Origin: FLUQ01 sp031550605
GTDB taxonomy: Bacteria > Desulfobacterota > Desulfovibrionia > Desulfovibrionales > Desulfovibrionaceae
Direction: 5' to 3'
Assembly: GCA_031550605.1 (NCBI GenBank)
Contig: JAVBOK010000018.1
Coordinates: 1-64,000 of the forward strand
DNA length: 64,000 nt
Part shown: piece by piece, positions 35,074-44,029 of the stretch
How positions within the stretch are numbered: position 1 is the stretch's first letter
How the letters are laid out: every line of letters begins with the position of its first letter
The notes under the pieces: generated by a model
The model's database searches: none
What the model was told of the DNA's origin: nothing
What the model saw: the letters and a program-made list of their open reading frames with translations, nothing else
Program-made: the position numbers and the translations under genes

Positions 35074-35777
35074 ACGCCCTGCGCGATGCGGTTTCCCTGC
35101 TGCGCCTGCCCGTGGCCTGCATGGTGGCGGCGGCGGCGGCCTTCGGCTATCTGCTGGTCCGGCCCGTTTTCACGCCCGAACTGTCCTGGCTTATGCCGGG
35201 GTCCGCCCTGCTGGCGGGGGCCTGTTCCGCGCTGAACCAGGTGCAGGAGCAGGACAGCGACGCGCTGCTGCCCCGCACCAGAAACCGCCCCCTGCCGGCG
35301 GGCCGCATGACGGCCGCCACGGCCCTGGCCATCGGCGCGGCCGCCTTCTCCGCCGCCTGCCTGTGCCTGCACCGGGCCGCCGGGCCGGGCATGATCGTCT
35401 GGGCCTGCGCCATCGCCCTGGCCTACAACGGCCTGTATACCCCCCTCAAGCGGCTGAGCGGCCTGGCTCTGCTGCCCGGCGCCCTGGCGGGGGCCACGCC
35501 CCCGGTTCTGGGCTGGGTCGCGGCCGGGGGCAATCCCCTGGACCCGTCCGCGCTGGCGGTATACAGCGCGTATGTGCTCTGGCAGGTGCCGCATTTCCGG
35601 CTGCGCGTGGAAAAGGACAAGGCCGCGTATGCGGCGGCCGGCCTTCCCCTGCCGGCGGCCTTTTCCGGGCCGCCGTGCGAGCGGCTGCGCGGCCTGATGC
35701 TGTCGCCCGAAGTCGTCGACGGCGGCATGGCCCTGGGCATGACGTTGATTCTGGCGGACAGGATGCTTTTCCTGTAA
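35070..35777 (+). CDS. ctaB: UbiA-family prenyltransferase, probable protohaem farnesyltransferase
   Basis: 235 residues from GTG 35070, which overlaps the coxB stop and has GGGAAG upstream. The first aspartate-rich active-site motif is recognisable (NQVQEQDSDALLPRTRNRPLPAG), as is a second region with AYNGLYTPLKR. Several membrane helices follow. It is shorter than typical CtaB (about 290 residues), with the C-terminal part reduced. Location directly after oxidase genes supports haem O synthesis (farnesylation of haem B). No ctaA (haem O to haem A) is present in this window, so the oxidase may use haem O, or ctaA is elsewhere. Confidence 0.82.
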   Translation: MNALRDAVSLLRLPVACMVAAAAAFGYLLVRPVFTPELSWLMPGSALLAGACSALNQVQEQDSDALLPRTRNRPLPAGRMTAATALAIGAAAFSAACLCLHRAAGPGMIVWACAIALAYNGLYTPLKRLSGLALLPGALAGATPPVLGWVAAGGNPLDPSALAVYSAYVLWQVPHFRLRVEKDKAAYAAAGLPLPAAFSGPPCERLRGLMLSPEVVDGGMALGMTLILADRMLFL

Positions 35778-35796
35778 GTTCCGGTTCGGAGGCTCC

Positions 35797-36216
35797 ATGC
35801 TGATATACTGGCTGCATCCCGTCTGGCAGGTCCTCGCCACGTTGCTGGCGGCATACGCGCTGTTCCTGGCCCTGCCCCGGATCGTCGCGGTGCATTTCGG
35901 CCAGCGCCGCCTGTTCAACTGGAAGGGGCACGTGCGCTCGGGCAGATGGGCCGTGCTGCTGTGGGTGGCGGGCACGGCCGTGGGCATTCTGGTGGCCCGT
36001 CTGGAATGGCAGGCCTTTTTCATCACCGGCGACCACGCCTGGGTCGGCCTGGCCATGGTCGTCCTCGCCCTGTTCGGCTACGCCACGGGACGGCACATGG
36101 ACAGGGCCAAAACCCACCGCGTCTGGCTGCCGGCCCTGCACGGCCTGAACAATGCGGCCCTGATTGTTCTTGCCCTGTGGCAGACCTGCACCGGCTGGGC
36201 GTTTTTGCCGTACTGA
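35797..36216 (+). CDS. Four-helix membrane protein, DUF4079-like
   Basis: 139 residues, ATG 35797 behind GGAGG. Four hydrophobic helices with well-spaced histidines (HPVWQ near 7, GHVRSGRWA near 45, GDHAWVGL near 78, LHGLNN near 118). This is a layout seen in cytochrome b561-like and DUF4079 proteins, where histidines can hold haem. It is the last gene of the oxidase cluster, 19 bp after ctaB. A role in haem or electron transfer is possible but unproven. Confidence 0.65.
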   Translation: MLIYWLHPVWQVLATLLAAYALFLALPRIVAVHFGQRRLFNWKGHVRSGRWAVLLWVAGTAVGILVARLEWQAFFITGDHAWVGLAMVVLALFGYATGRHMDRAKTHRVWLPALHGLNNAALIVLALWQTCTGWAFLPY

Positions 36217-36224
36217 GCATTTTC

Positions 36225-36345
36225 GGAATGAAAACGCTCCGGCGGACGCACAGCGCGGCGCAACGGCCCCGTAAAGGAGCGCGCCGCGCATTCGGGACAG
36301 GCCGGAGCGGCTTGTCCGCGGGCTGCCGACAAATCCCGCACAGCC
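36225..36345 (-). repeat. Mosaic intergenic repeat R1, copy D
   Basis: Read on the minus strand it contains GCGGACAAGCCGCTCCGGCC, a TTGCGCCGCGCTG segment and GTCCGCCGGAGCGTTTTCA, matching copies A and B. It adjoins an R3 unit (36377-36435), the same divergent arrangement as at 55691-55970. Confidence 0.65.
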
Positions 36346-36376
36346 GGGGCGTGCACCGGCCCGCTCACTCCGGCGC

Positions 36377-36435
36377 GTGCCGACGGCAATGAATGCCGCC
36401 CGCGCGGCAGCCTGTTGCCCGAAAGGATTTCGCCC
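36377..36435 (+). repeat. Mosaic intergenic repeat R3, copy c
   Basis: Contains CGACGGCAATGAATGCCGCC and a later AGGATTTCG, matching 57940-57998 (+) and the minus strand of 55691-55760. The remaining gap to the next gene (to 36565) has a segment (about 36440-36470) matching the 55815-55840 region. Confidence 0.55.
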
Positions 36436-36565
36436 CATCGGAAAAGGGTGTTTCGTCTTTTTCAAAACGGGTGCGGCGGAAATCTCAAGGATAATCCGTT
36501 CCGACGGCTGTTCACCCGTTGGAAAAATCCGGCTGTTCCGCAACCATTCCCGCAAAGGAGCGTGT

Positions 36566-37498
36566 ATGAAAATCCTTGTCTCGCTCGGACTCTGCCTGGG
36601 CCTTTCCCTTGCCGCCGGCGAAGCTTTTGCCGCGCCACAGAAAGCGCCCGACAAAACGCCCCCCGCCGCCGCGGGAGCCGCCCCCGGCAAGTACGCCGTG
36701 GGCAAGGCCACGGTGTACTCCCTGCAGGACGTGGCCCGCGACATGGACACGTCCATCTTCAGCGGCGCGCCCGCCGAAACGATCAGCAAACTGGCCCCCA
36801 CAGGCAAAGCGCCGTCGTCCGTTTACGTTTTCCTGATCAAAAACGGCGGGCGCACCATTCTGGTGGACACGGGGTTCGGCAAACGGGAAAACCCGGCCAG
36901 CCAGCTGCTGGCGAAAATGGCCGCCGTGGGCGTAAAGCCGGAAGCGGTCACCCATCTGCTGCTCACCCATCTGCACGGCGACCACGTGGGCGGGCTGGCC
37001 TGGAACGGCAAGGCCGCTTTCCCCAATGCCGAGGTGCTGGTCAGCGCGCCGGAAAAAGAATACTGGCTCGACCCCGCGACCCTGGAGAAAAACCCCGGCC
37101 GCAAGGGCAACATCGACCTGATCAGAACGAATTTCGCCCTGTACGGCAGCAAGGTGAAAACCTTCACGCTGGGCGACACGGTCCTGCCCGGCATCCTGTC
37201 CGTGGCGTCCGCGGGCCATACGCCCGGCCACGCGGCGTTTTTGCTGGAATCCGGGAAGGACCGCATGCTGTTCTGGGGCGACATCGTGCACGCGGCGGCC
37301 CTGCAGTTTCCCGATCCCAAAATCTGCGCCCAGTACGACATGGACGCGCCGGGCGCCGTTGCCGCGCGCCTGGCCATGATGGACCTGGCCGCCCGGGGGA
37401 ACATGCCCGTGGCCGGCGCGCATCTGCCCGCGCCCGGCGTCGGCCGGGTGAAGACGGGCAAAGAAAAAGACACCTTTGTCTATACGCCGGGGATGTGA
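36566..37498 (+). CDS. Secreted metallo-beta-lactamase-fold hydrolase
   Basis: 310 residues from ATG 36566 (AAAGGAG). Signal peptide to about residue 22 (GEAFAA). The metal-binding motif is complete: THLHGDH (His135, His137, Asp139, His140), followed by a later GHTPGH and a GDIVHAA aspartate. This matches the quorum-quenching/glyoxalase-like secreted MBL proteins in layout; the substrate is not evident. It is probably periplasmic and monocistronic, flanked on both sides by R1-type repeats. Confidence 0.85.
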   Translation: MKILVSLGLCLGLSLAAGEAFAAPQKAPDKTPPAAAGAAPGKYAVGKATVYSLQDVARDMDTSIFSGAPAETISKLAPTGKAPSSVYVFLIKNGGRTILVDTGFGKRENPASQLLAKMAAVGVKPEAVTHLLLTHLHGDHVGGLAWNGKAAFPNAEVLVSAPEKEYWLDPATLEKNPGRKGNIDLIRTNFALYGSKVKTFTLGDTVLPGILSVASAGHTPGHAAFLLESGKDRMLFWGDIVHAAALQFPDPKICAQYDMDAPGAVAARLAMMDLAARGNMPVAGAHLPAPGVGRVKTGKEKDTFVYTPGM

Positions 37499-37532
37499 CG
37501 CGGGATTGCCCCCACGGGGGCAATCCCGCCGT

Positions 37533-37570
37533 GAAAATGCTCCGGCGGGTGCGCGGCGCGGCGAAGCTGC
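37533..37570 (-). repeat. Fragment of repeat R1 (copy E)
   Basis: The minus strand reads GCAGCTTCGCCGCGCCGCGC then ACCCGCCGGAGCATTTT, matching the end of copy B. It is a partial unit between the hydrolase and the oxidoreductase genes. Confidence 0.5.
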
Positions 37571-37668
37571 CGGTTTTTTCCACCCGCAGTGGTCAAATCA
37601 CAGGAAACCTGATATCGGTGGACACGAAAACCTGTTACCCGCGCATCCGCGGATAAGGGAGCCATCGT

Positions 37669-39429
37669 ATGGACAGAACAACTGTTGCCGTCTGCATCGG
37701 CGGCGAGGCCGGACAGGGGATCGCCACCATCGGCCAGGTGCTGGGCAAAGCCCTGGTCCGCAACGGCTATGCCCTGCACGTGACCCAGACCTATGAATCG
37801 CGGGTCCGGGGCGGGCACAACACCTTTGCCCTGCGCGCGGGCAACAATATCGCCCATGCCCCCTCGGAAGACATCGACCTGCTGATCGCCCTGGACGCGG
37901 CCAGTTTTCAGCATCTTCCCGAACTGACGCCGCAGTCGTTGATCGTCTGCGACCGGGCAGTGGCGGATCTGGCCGCTTCCGCGCCGCTGCCGCCGGAAGC
38001 GCGGCTGCTCCGCGTTCCCGTAAAGGAACTGGGGCAGCATGAAAACACGGTCATGCTGGGCATAGCCGGAAAGCTGCTGGGCCTGAACAAACAGGACCTG
38101 TCCGCCGCCCTGGCGCATTTTCTGGGCAAGCAGCCCGCCGCCGTGCTGGCGGAAAACGAGGCCGCCCTTGACAAGGCCTTTGCCTGGCCGGATGCGCAGG
38201 GCGCGTCTTTTGCGCCGCTGACCGCGCCGGTTCTGCCGAAAAACGCCAACATCATGGTCCACGGCAACGAGGCCGCCGCCCTGGGCGCCATGGCCGGCGG
38301 GCTGAAATTCTGCGCCTTTTATCCCATGTCCCCGTCCACGTCCGTGCCCCTGACCGTGGCCGCGGCCGCCACGCGCATGGGCATCGTGCTGGAACAGGTG
38401 GAAGATGAGATCGCGGCCGTGAACATGGCCATGGGCGCATCGTATGCGGGCGCTCCGGCCATGGCCGCCACATCCGGAGGCGGACTGGCCCTGATGAGCG
38501 AGGGCGTCAGCCTGGCCGGGATTTCGGAAACGCCCCTGGTCCTGGTCATCGCCATGCGGCCGGGTCCGGCCACTGGTCTGGCCACCCGCACGGAGCAGGG
38601 CGATCTGGAACTGGCCCTCCACTCGGGCCACGGAGAATTTCCCCGCGCCATCCTCGCGCCAGGCACTTTGGACCAGTGCTTTGACCTGACCCGCAGGGCC
38701 TTTCTCCTGGCGGAAGAATACCAGATTCCCGCTTTTGTGCTGACCGATCAGTACCTGGCCGATTCTTATCGCGAAAGCGCGCCCTTTGACCTGGGCGGCC
38801 CGTCCGTGGTCCTGCCGCGGCCGTCCGACGACACCGCGTACGAACGCTATGCGATCACGGAAAGCGGCGTCTCCCCCCGCTTGCTGCCCGGCGCGGGCAA
38901 GGCCCTGGTGGTCTGCGACAGCCACGAGCACACCCCCAACGGACATATCACGGAAAACCTGCCTTTGCGGGCGAAAATGCAGGAAAAACGCATGGCCAAA
39001 CTGCAGGGCCTGATCCGGGACGCCGTTGCCCCGAACTTCAGCGCCCCTCGCGGCGGTTGTGATCCTCGCGGCGGCCGCGACTGGTGCGAACCGGAAATAT
39101 TCGACGCCCCCGCCGACACGCTTCTGGTTTGCTGGGGCAGCACCCTGGGCGCGGTCAGGGAAGCGGCGGCCATGCTGCACGACGCCGGCGAACGCGCGGA
39201 AGTCTGCCACTTTTCCCAGGTCTGGCCGCTGCGGCCGGACGATTTTCTGCCCCGTTTCCAGGCCGCAAGGCGCGTGATCATGGTCGAAGGCAACAGCACG
39301 GGCCAGATGGCCGGCCTGATCCGGCGCGAAACCGGTTTTGCCGTGCACGGCAAGGTGCTGCGGTACGACGGCCTGCCCGTGACGGCCCGCTACATTCTGG
39401 AGCGCATCAAGGAGGGACGCCATGCTTGA
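37669..39429 (+). CDS. 2-oxoacid:acceptor oxidoreductase, fused gamma-alpha subunit
   Basis: 586 residues, ATG 37669 behind GGGAG. The N-terminal gamma domain (about 1-180; GGEAGQGIATIGQVLGKALVRNG, SRVRGGHNTFALR) is fused to the alpha domain (about 200-586). The alpha domain carries the pyrimidine-binding region (YPMSPSTSVPLTVAAAA, VEDEIAAVNMAMGASYAG) and a transketolase-like C-terminus. With the beta subunit eight bases inside its end it forms a KorAB/2-ketoglutarate or related ferredoxin oxidoreductase converting a 2-oxoacid plus CoA to acyl-CoA, CO2 and reduced ferredoxin. Substrate cannot be fixed from sequence; no separate delta ferredoxin subunit is present. Confidence 0.88.
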   Translation: MDRTTVAVCIGGEAGQGIATIGQVLGKALVRNGYALHVTQTYESRVRGGHNTFALRAGNNIAHAPSEDIDLLIALDAASFQHLPELTPQSLIVCDRAVADLAASAPLPPEARLLRVPVKELGQHENTVMLGIAGKLLGLNKQDLSAALAHFLGKQPAAVLAENEAALDKAFAWPDAQGASFAPLTAPVLPKNANIMVHGNEAAALGAMAGGLKFCAFYPMSPSTSVPLTVAAAATRMGIVLEQVEDEIAAVNMAMGASYAGAPAMAATSGGGLALMSEGVSLAGISETPLVLVIAMRPGPATGLATRTEQGDLELALHSGHGEFPRAILAPGTLDQCFDLTRRAFLLAEEYQIPAFVLTDQYLADSYRESAPFDLGGPSVVLPRPSDDTAYERYAITESGVSPRLLPGAGKALVVCDSHEHTPNGHITENLPLRAKMQEKRMAKLQGLIRDAVAPNFSAPRGGCDPRGGRDWCEPEIFDAPADTLLVCWGSTLGAVREAAAMLHDAGERAEVCHFSQVWPLRPDDFLPRFQAARRVIMVEGNSTGQMAGLIRRETGFAVHGKVLRYDGLPVTARYILERIKEGRHA

Positions 39430-40276
39430 CCCGAAAATCTACGGCGAATACGCGACATCCTGGTGTCCCGGCTGCGGCAACCACGACGTGCTTGTCGCCG
39501 TGAAAAAAGCCATGGCCATGGCCGGCCTGCCGCCGGAAAAAGTGCTGATGGTCAGCGGCATCGGCCAGGCGGCCAAAGCCCCGCACTACACCAAAGTCAA
39601 CGTGCACAACGGCCTGCACGGCAGAGCCCTGCCCGTGGCCACCGGCGCGAAACTGGCCAACCCGGACCTGACCGTCATTGTGGAATCCGGGGACGGCTGT
39701 CTGTACGGCGAAGGGGGCAACCACCTTATGGCCGCCCTGCGGCGCAACGCGGATATTACCATCCTGGCCCACAACAACGGCATCTACGGCCTGACCAAGG
39801 GCCAGGCCAGCCCCACCAGCACCGCGTCCATCCAGAGCAAGGCCCAGCCTTTCGGGGTCAACAACCTGCCCTTCAACCCCGTTGCCGCGGCCGTCGTATT
39901 GGGGGCGTCCCTGGTGGGCCGGGGCTTTTCGGGAGACAAGGAAGGACTGGCGCAACTGGTCCTTCAGGCCATACGCCACCCCGGCGTCGCGCTGCTGGAT
40001 ATCCTCAGCCCCTGCGTGTCCTTCAACAAATACAACACCTTCGCCTGGTACAAAAAACGCTGCCGGCCCCTGCCCGCGGGGCATGACCCCACGGACAAGT
40101 TCGCGGCCCTGAAAGAGGCGGAAAAATGGGACGAGGAAATCCCCCTGGGCGTCATTTACCGCCGGGACGGCAGGCCGGTCATGGAAAGCCATTTCCCCAT
40201 GCTGGCCAAAGGCCCCCTGTGGACCCAGCCGGTGGACAAGGCGGCCTTGCGGTCCGTCATGGACGGGTATAGATAA
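39422..40276 (+). CDS. 2-oxoacid:acceptor oxidoreductase, beta (TPP-binding) subunit
   Basis: 284 residues, start behind AAGGAGGG and overlapping the gamma-alpha gene by eight bases. Near the N-terminus WCPGCGNHDV supplies cysteines of a [4Fe-4S] cluster; the thiamine-diphosphate/Mg segment GDGCLYGEGGNHLMAALRRN and NNGIYGLTKGQ are intact. A third conserved cysteine lies in SPCVSFNKYNTF. It partners the fused subunit in the cytoplasm. A GC hairpin (40288-40315) follows, without a T-run. Confidence 0.9.
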   Translation: MLDPKIYGEYATSWCPGCGNHDVLVAVKKAMAMAGLPPEKVLMVSGIGQAAKAPHYTKVNVHNGLHGRALPVATGAKLANPDLTVIVESGDGCLYGEGGNHLMAALRRNADITILAHNNGIYGLTKGQASPTSTASIQSKAQPFGVNNLPFNPVAAAVVLGASLVGRGFSGDKEGLAQLVLQAIRHPGVALLDILSPCVSFNKYNTFAWYKKRCRPLPAGHDPTDKFAALKEAEKWDEEIPLGVIYRRDGRPVMESHFPMLAKGPLWTQPVDKAALRSVMDGYR

Positions 40277-40360
40277 CGGATAACGGCGGCCGGGGGGAGT
40301 GATGCCCCCCCGGCGCGGCTCCGCCGTCCCGGACCGAAACCGGCCGCGTGGTATCCCCCC

Positions 40361-40777
40361 ATGACGAAGCATGTTTCCTGGCCGCCGAAGTATCGCTGGC
40401 TGCACGACTACGCCCGCGCGAAACCCCATGCCGTGCTGGAATGGAAAAAAAGCTGGGACGCCCTGCTCTATCGCCTGCACGGCAGGATATTCGCCCTGCT
40501 GCTGCGGAACACGGCGGGCGAGACGCTGCTGAACCTCAAGTGCGATCCCTACCTGTCTCTGGATTTCCGCGGCCGCTACCCTGCCGTGCTGCCCGGTTGG
40601 CACATGAACAAACTGCACTGGATTTCCCTGGATCTGCAGGGCGCCACCCCGGAAAACGTCTGCCGGGAACTGGTGGATATTTCCTATGACCTGGTATGGG
40701 CGGGACTTCCCCAAACCCTCAGAGGCGGCAGGCCGGAACGAAAACAGCGCCGGGCTGTGCCCTCGCCGCCGGATTGA
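40361..40777 (+). CDS. MmcQ/YjbR-family small protein
   Basis: 138 residues; ATG 40361 has no convincing ribosome site. The central part (about 20-115) has the family pattern: a KPHAVLEWKKSWDALLYRLHGRIFALL opening, LNLKCDPYLSLDFRGRYPAVLPGWHMNKLHWISLDL, and ELVDISYDLVWAGLP at the end. The fold is a CyaY-like double-wing DNA-binding type in family relatives, but cellular roles are mostly unknown. The last 20 residues are basic and irregular. It lies between the oxidoreductase and nitroreductase genes in the same orientation. Confidence 0.8.
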   Translation: MTKHVSWPPKYRWLHDYARAKPHAVLEWKKSWDALLYRLHGRIFALLLRNTAGETLLNLKCDPYLSLDFRGRYPAVLPGWHMNKLHWISLDLQGATPENVCRELVDISYDLVWAGLPQTLRGGRPERKQRRAVPSPPD

Positions 40778-40877
40778 ACGGCAAACGGGAATGCGCCCGC
40801 GGCTTTCGCGCCTGTTTTCGCTTGCCCTCCGGCGGGAGCGCCCGTTATGGATGGCTAGCCATGCAAGGAGGATCGCC

Positions 40878-41699
40878 ATGCTTGATTTCGTTGTGGATCG
40901 GGATCTGTGCGTCCGCTGCGGCAACTGCGTCGCCACCTGCAACCGGGGCGTTCTGGCCGACGACGGGGAAGGCGGCCCCCGGGTTCCCGCCGAATTCGAG
41001 ACTCTGTGCAACTTCTGCGGCCACTGCAGCGCCGTGTGCCCGGCCGGGGCGATCGTTTCTCCCGGCTGCGGCGGCGAAAGGGCCATGCCCCTTCCCGCCG
41101 GAGCGCCGGTGGATTTCGCAGCCGCCGGCCGCTTCATCCTCTCCTGCCGGTCCATCCGCCGCTACACGGAAGAGCCTGTCGGCCGGGACGACATTCTGGA
41201 ACTTCTCGACATCGCGCGCAGGGCGCCCTCGGGCGGCAACGCGCAGACCCTGCGCTGGATGGTGCTGCGGGGCGAAGACAAAGCCCGGCGTTTCACGGCC
41301 CTGAACATGGAATGGTTCGACACCGTGGTGCGGCGCGACCCGGAGCTCAGCCGCCGCTACAACGTGGACAGGCTGATGGCGCGCTACGAAAACGGCCATG
41401 ATCCCATTCTGCGCGGCGCGTCCTGCGCGGTTTTCGCCCTGACCGACAAGAAAATGCCGTGGGGACCGGTGGACGCGGCCGTAGCCATGACCTATTTCTG
41501 CCTTGCGGCGCACGCCAAAAACATCGGCAGCTGCTGGTGCGGTTTCGGCATGCTGGCTGCCGCCTCGTATCCGCCCCTGCGCGAGTTTCTCGGCCTTGAC
41601 GGCGATGCCGTGGTCGAGGCCATGGCCTTTTTCGGCCATCCGGCCGTCGAATACCACGCGGTCCCGCCGCGCAAGCCCCTGAAAATCTCCTGGCTGTGA
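40878..41699 (+). CDS. Nitroreductase with N-terminal ferredoxin domain
   Basis: 273 residues from ATG 40878, chosen for its perfect AAGGAGG (40865-40871). The N-terminal 2[4Fe-4S] domain (about 1-60) has CVRCGNCVATC and CNFCGHCSAVCPAG. The nitroreductase domain (about 80-273) has SCRSIRRYTEEPV, ARRAPSGGNAQTLRW and a CWCGFG motif near the C-terminus. Such fusions use FMN fed by the clusters to reduce nitro or quinone-like substrates. Proximity to the ferredoxin-linked oxidoreductase suggests reduced ferredoxin as donor, by inference. Confidence 0.9.
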   Translation: MLDFVVDRDLCVRCGNCVATCNRGVLADDGEGGPRVPAEFETLCNFCGHCSAVCPAGAIVSPGCGGERAMPLPAGAPVDFAAAGRFILSCRSIRRYTEEPVGRDDILELLDIARRAPSGGNAQTLRWMVLRGEDKARRFTALNMEWFDTVVRRDPELSRRYNVDRLMARYENGHDPILRGASCAVFALTDKKMPWGPVDAAVAMTYFCLAAHAKNIGSCWCGFGMLAAASYPPLREFLGLDGDAVVEAMAFFGHPAVEYHAVPPRKPLKISWL

Positions 41700-41757
41700 C
41701 GCGCAGCGCGGCGGCGGACCCCGCTTTTCCGGAATATCCGAAGAGGAGCAGCGTCCC

Positions 41758-42990
41758 TCAACTTTTTTCCCCGGAACCGCCGGCCAGCAGCAGGCCCGCC
41801 GCGACGAACAGACTGGCGCCCGACAGGACGAAGGCCAGGAAAAAATCCTGCCCCCGCGCGGTAAATCCCGCCACAAAGGGGCCGATGATCTGGCCGGCGC
41901 CGTACAGCGCCGTCATGACCGCCACGGTGTGGGCGCTGGGCCTGCCGCTCAGGGCGACCCCGTATTGCAGCGACAGCATGGTGATGCCCATGAAGGTGCC
42001 GCCGAGCAGCAGGCCGCTCGCCAGCGCGGCGGCCGGGGCGGATGACAGCACGGGCAGCAGCGCGCCCGCCCCTTGCAGCAGAAAAGCCGAAACCAGCATG
42101 CGCAGATATCCCCCGCGCGCGGCGTACCGCCATGCCGGCGTGCTGAGCGCGGCGGCGACCCCGGTGACGATCCATGACGCGCGGGCGATTTCCGGCGAAT
42201 TGGTGGCGCTTTTCACCAGAGCGACCAGGAAGGTGGCGCCGATGATGTACCCGAAGCCTTCCAGAAAATAGGCCAGCAGCAAAATGGCGTACCGCCTGCC
42301 TTGCCCGGGGTCCGGCCGCGCGTCCGGAGCCGGAGCCGGCCCTGCCGGAATCCGGTTCACGCCGGGGCGCAGGGCCACACAGGCCGCAAGCGCCGGAAGC
42401 AGGCAAAGGGCGGCCATGCCCGGCCACGCGGCGGCCGGGCCGCCCGCGCTTTCCAGCGGCCCCGCCGCGATCCCGCCCAGGGCTATGCCCGTCCCCACGC
42501 CGCTGTACAGAAGGCCCGCCAGAACAGGCCGGTTGCAGGCGGCCAGGGTATCCAGAACGATGGAAGAACACAGAACGAAGCAAGCCCCCGAAGCGAAACC
42601 GGCCGTAAAACGCAGGGCATGCCACGGCACGGGCGTCCGCGCCAGCCCCATCCCGGCCGTGCTGGCCAGACTGACGGCCAGAAACGCCACAAAAAGCACA
42701 TACCGGCGCAATCCGGGTTTTTCTCCACGCATGGCCAGCACCCCGGCCAGGTATCCCGCATAGTTCCAGGCCGCCATCATGCCGGCGACGTCCGCGCCGA
42801 AACCGTAGGCGTCCATCATGCCGGGCAGCAGCACCGTGTAGACGAAACGCCCGATCCCCATCACCACGACAAAGGCGCACAGGCCGCCGATCGCGGGCAG
42901 CATGCCGTTTCCGGGCAGCCGCGCCATGCCGCGCCCCGCAACCGGGAGCAAACCGCCGCCGATGCGCGCCGTGTTTTTATCCGCAGGCAT
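41758..42990 (-). CDS. MFS transporter, YbfB/YjiJ type
   Basis: 410 residues from ATG 42990 behind GGGAGGAG. Twelve predicted helices. The first helix and loop (GIGRFVYTVLLPGMMDAYGFGADVAGMMAAWNYAGYLAG) match the YbfB/YjiJ group, whose substrates are largely unknown. A short proline-rich insertion lies in the central loop. It is followed by no tandem gene, and the 58 bp to the nitroreductase stop show nothing. The TauE/SafE gene lies upstream in the same direction, so co-transcription is possible. Confidence 0.8.
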   Translation of the reverse strand: MPADKNTARIGGGLLPVAGRGMARLPGNGMLPAIGGLCAFVVVMGIGRFVYTVLLPGMMDAYGFGADVAGMMAAWNYAGYLAGVLAMRGEKPGLRRYVLFVAFLAVSLASTAGMGLARTPVPWHALRFTAGFASGACFVLCSSIVLDTLAACNRPVLAGLLYSGVGTGIALGGIAAGPLESAGGPAAAWPGMAALCLLPALAACVALRPGVNRIPAGPAPAPDARPDPGQGRRYAILLLAYFLEGFGYIIGATFLVALVKSATNSPEIARASWIVTGVAAALSTPAWRYAARGGYLRMLVSAFLLQGAGALLPVLSSAPAAALASGLLLGGTFMGITMLSLQYGVALSGRPSAHTVAVMTALYGAGQIIGPFVAGFTARGQDFFLAFVLSGASLFVAAGLLLAGGSGEKS

Positions 42991-43091
42991 CTCTCCTCCC
43001 CAACAGCAGGCTACGCTTCACATAGCGCAAAGTACAGCATTCCATACGTGCAATGCTGTACCGCAAAACCGCCTCTCGTGCGCGCGGCATC

Positions 43092-43823
43092 TCAAAAGAG
43101 CAGTTTGATTCCTCCCGCAAAAGCCAGACAGCGCATCAGAAGATTGAACGTCTCGCCGGGGATTCTGCGCATCACGAATACGCCGGCAACGGCGCCGGCG
43201 ACAACGCAGGGAAACAGCATGGCGTTCACCTGGAAAGATCCCGGCGATATCAGGCCCAGGCTGGCGCTGAGCGGTATTTTGACCGCGTTTATGATCAGGT
43301 AGAGCCAGGCGTTGGTGGCGACGAATTCCTCTTTGCCCATGTTCATGGCCAGCAGGTATACCATCATGGGCGGTCCCGCGGCATTGGCCAGCATGGCCAG
43401 AACGCCGGCGACAAATCCGAGCGTCCGGGCAAACCAGCGGCTGCTTACGGGAATCGGCAGCTTGAACCGCTTTCGCGCCCAGTCCAGAATGAGAATGCCG
43501 ATGACCAGGACGCCGAGCACCTGCCCGTACGCGGCATCCGCTATGCGGTCCATGAGGATGTAGCCGACAAAGACGCCGGAAAGCATTGCCGGAAGAACGG
43601 AAAGGATATGCCGCCAGACGGCCGATTTCCGCCAGTAGCAGACCGCCAGGATATCCGCGAAGAAAAGAAAGGGGAGAATATAGCCGGTTGAAAGCTTGGC
43701 CGGTATGACCATGGGCACGAGCACCACCGCGAGTATCGCAAGGCCCGGAACCCCCGATTTGGACGCTCCCGTGAAAAGGGCCGCCATCCCCAGCGCCGCC
43801 ATTGCGGAAAGAGAAATATCCAT
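43092..43823 (-). CDS. TauE/SafE-family anion exporter
   Basis: 243 residues from ATG 43823 (GGTGA upstream); the longer start at 43874 would add a hydrophilic leader. About eight helices with the family halves: FTGASKSGVPGLAILAVVLVP at the start and GFVAGVLAMLANAAGPPMMVYLLAMNMGKEEFVATNAW in the middle. Members move sulfite, sulfoacetate or related organic anions across the inner membrane. It diverges from an HxlR regulator at 44030, which probably controls it through the shared 206-bp gap. Confidence 0.85.
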   Translation of the reverse strand: MDISLSAMAALGMAALFTGASKSGVPGLAILAVVLVPMVIPAKLSTGYILPFLFFADILAVCYWRKSAVWRHILSVLPAMLSGVFVGYILMDRIADAAYGQVLGVLVIGILILDWARKRFKLPIPVSSRWFARTLGFVAGVLAMLANAAGPPMMVYLLAMNMGKEEFVATNAWLYLIINAVKIPLSASLGLISPGSFQVNAMLFPCVVAGAVAGVFVMRRIPGETFNLLMRCLAFAGGIKLLF

Positions 43824-43979
43824 GCATTCACCGTGTGTTGCTGTACCGGGTAAAAACCGCCATCCCGACGGCATGCGGCAGCGAAACCGATCCCCATCGC
43901 GCTGAAGCCGGGTTCGTCAAGGCGCGCGTGACAGCACGCTTGCTTTCTCCGGGGAAAAAATAGACCATGCGGTCAAAGA

Positions 43980-44003
43980 CAACAAGTACGCACATTTTTG
44001 TTG
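43980..44003. promoter_or_regulatory. Candidate HxlR operator (inverted repeat)
   Basis: CAACAA-N12-TTGTTG lies in the divergent gap, 27 bp before the HxlR start. Its position and symmetry fit a dimeric regulator site for autoregulation and control of the divergent exporter. Confidence 0.45.
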
Positions 44004-44029
44004 CTTGGGCACAAAAAGGGAACCGCGCC

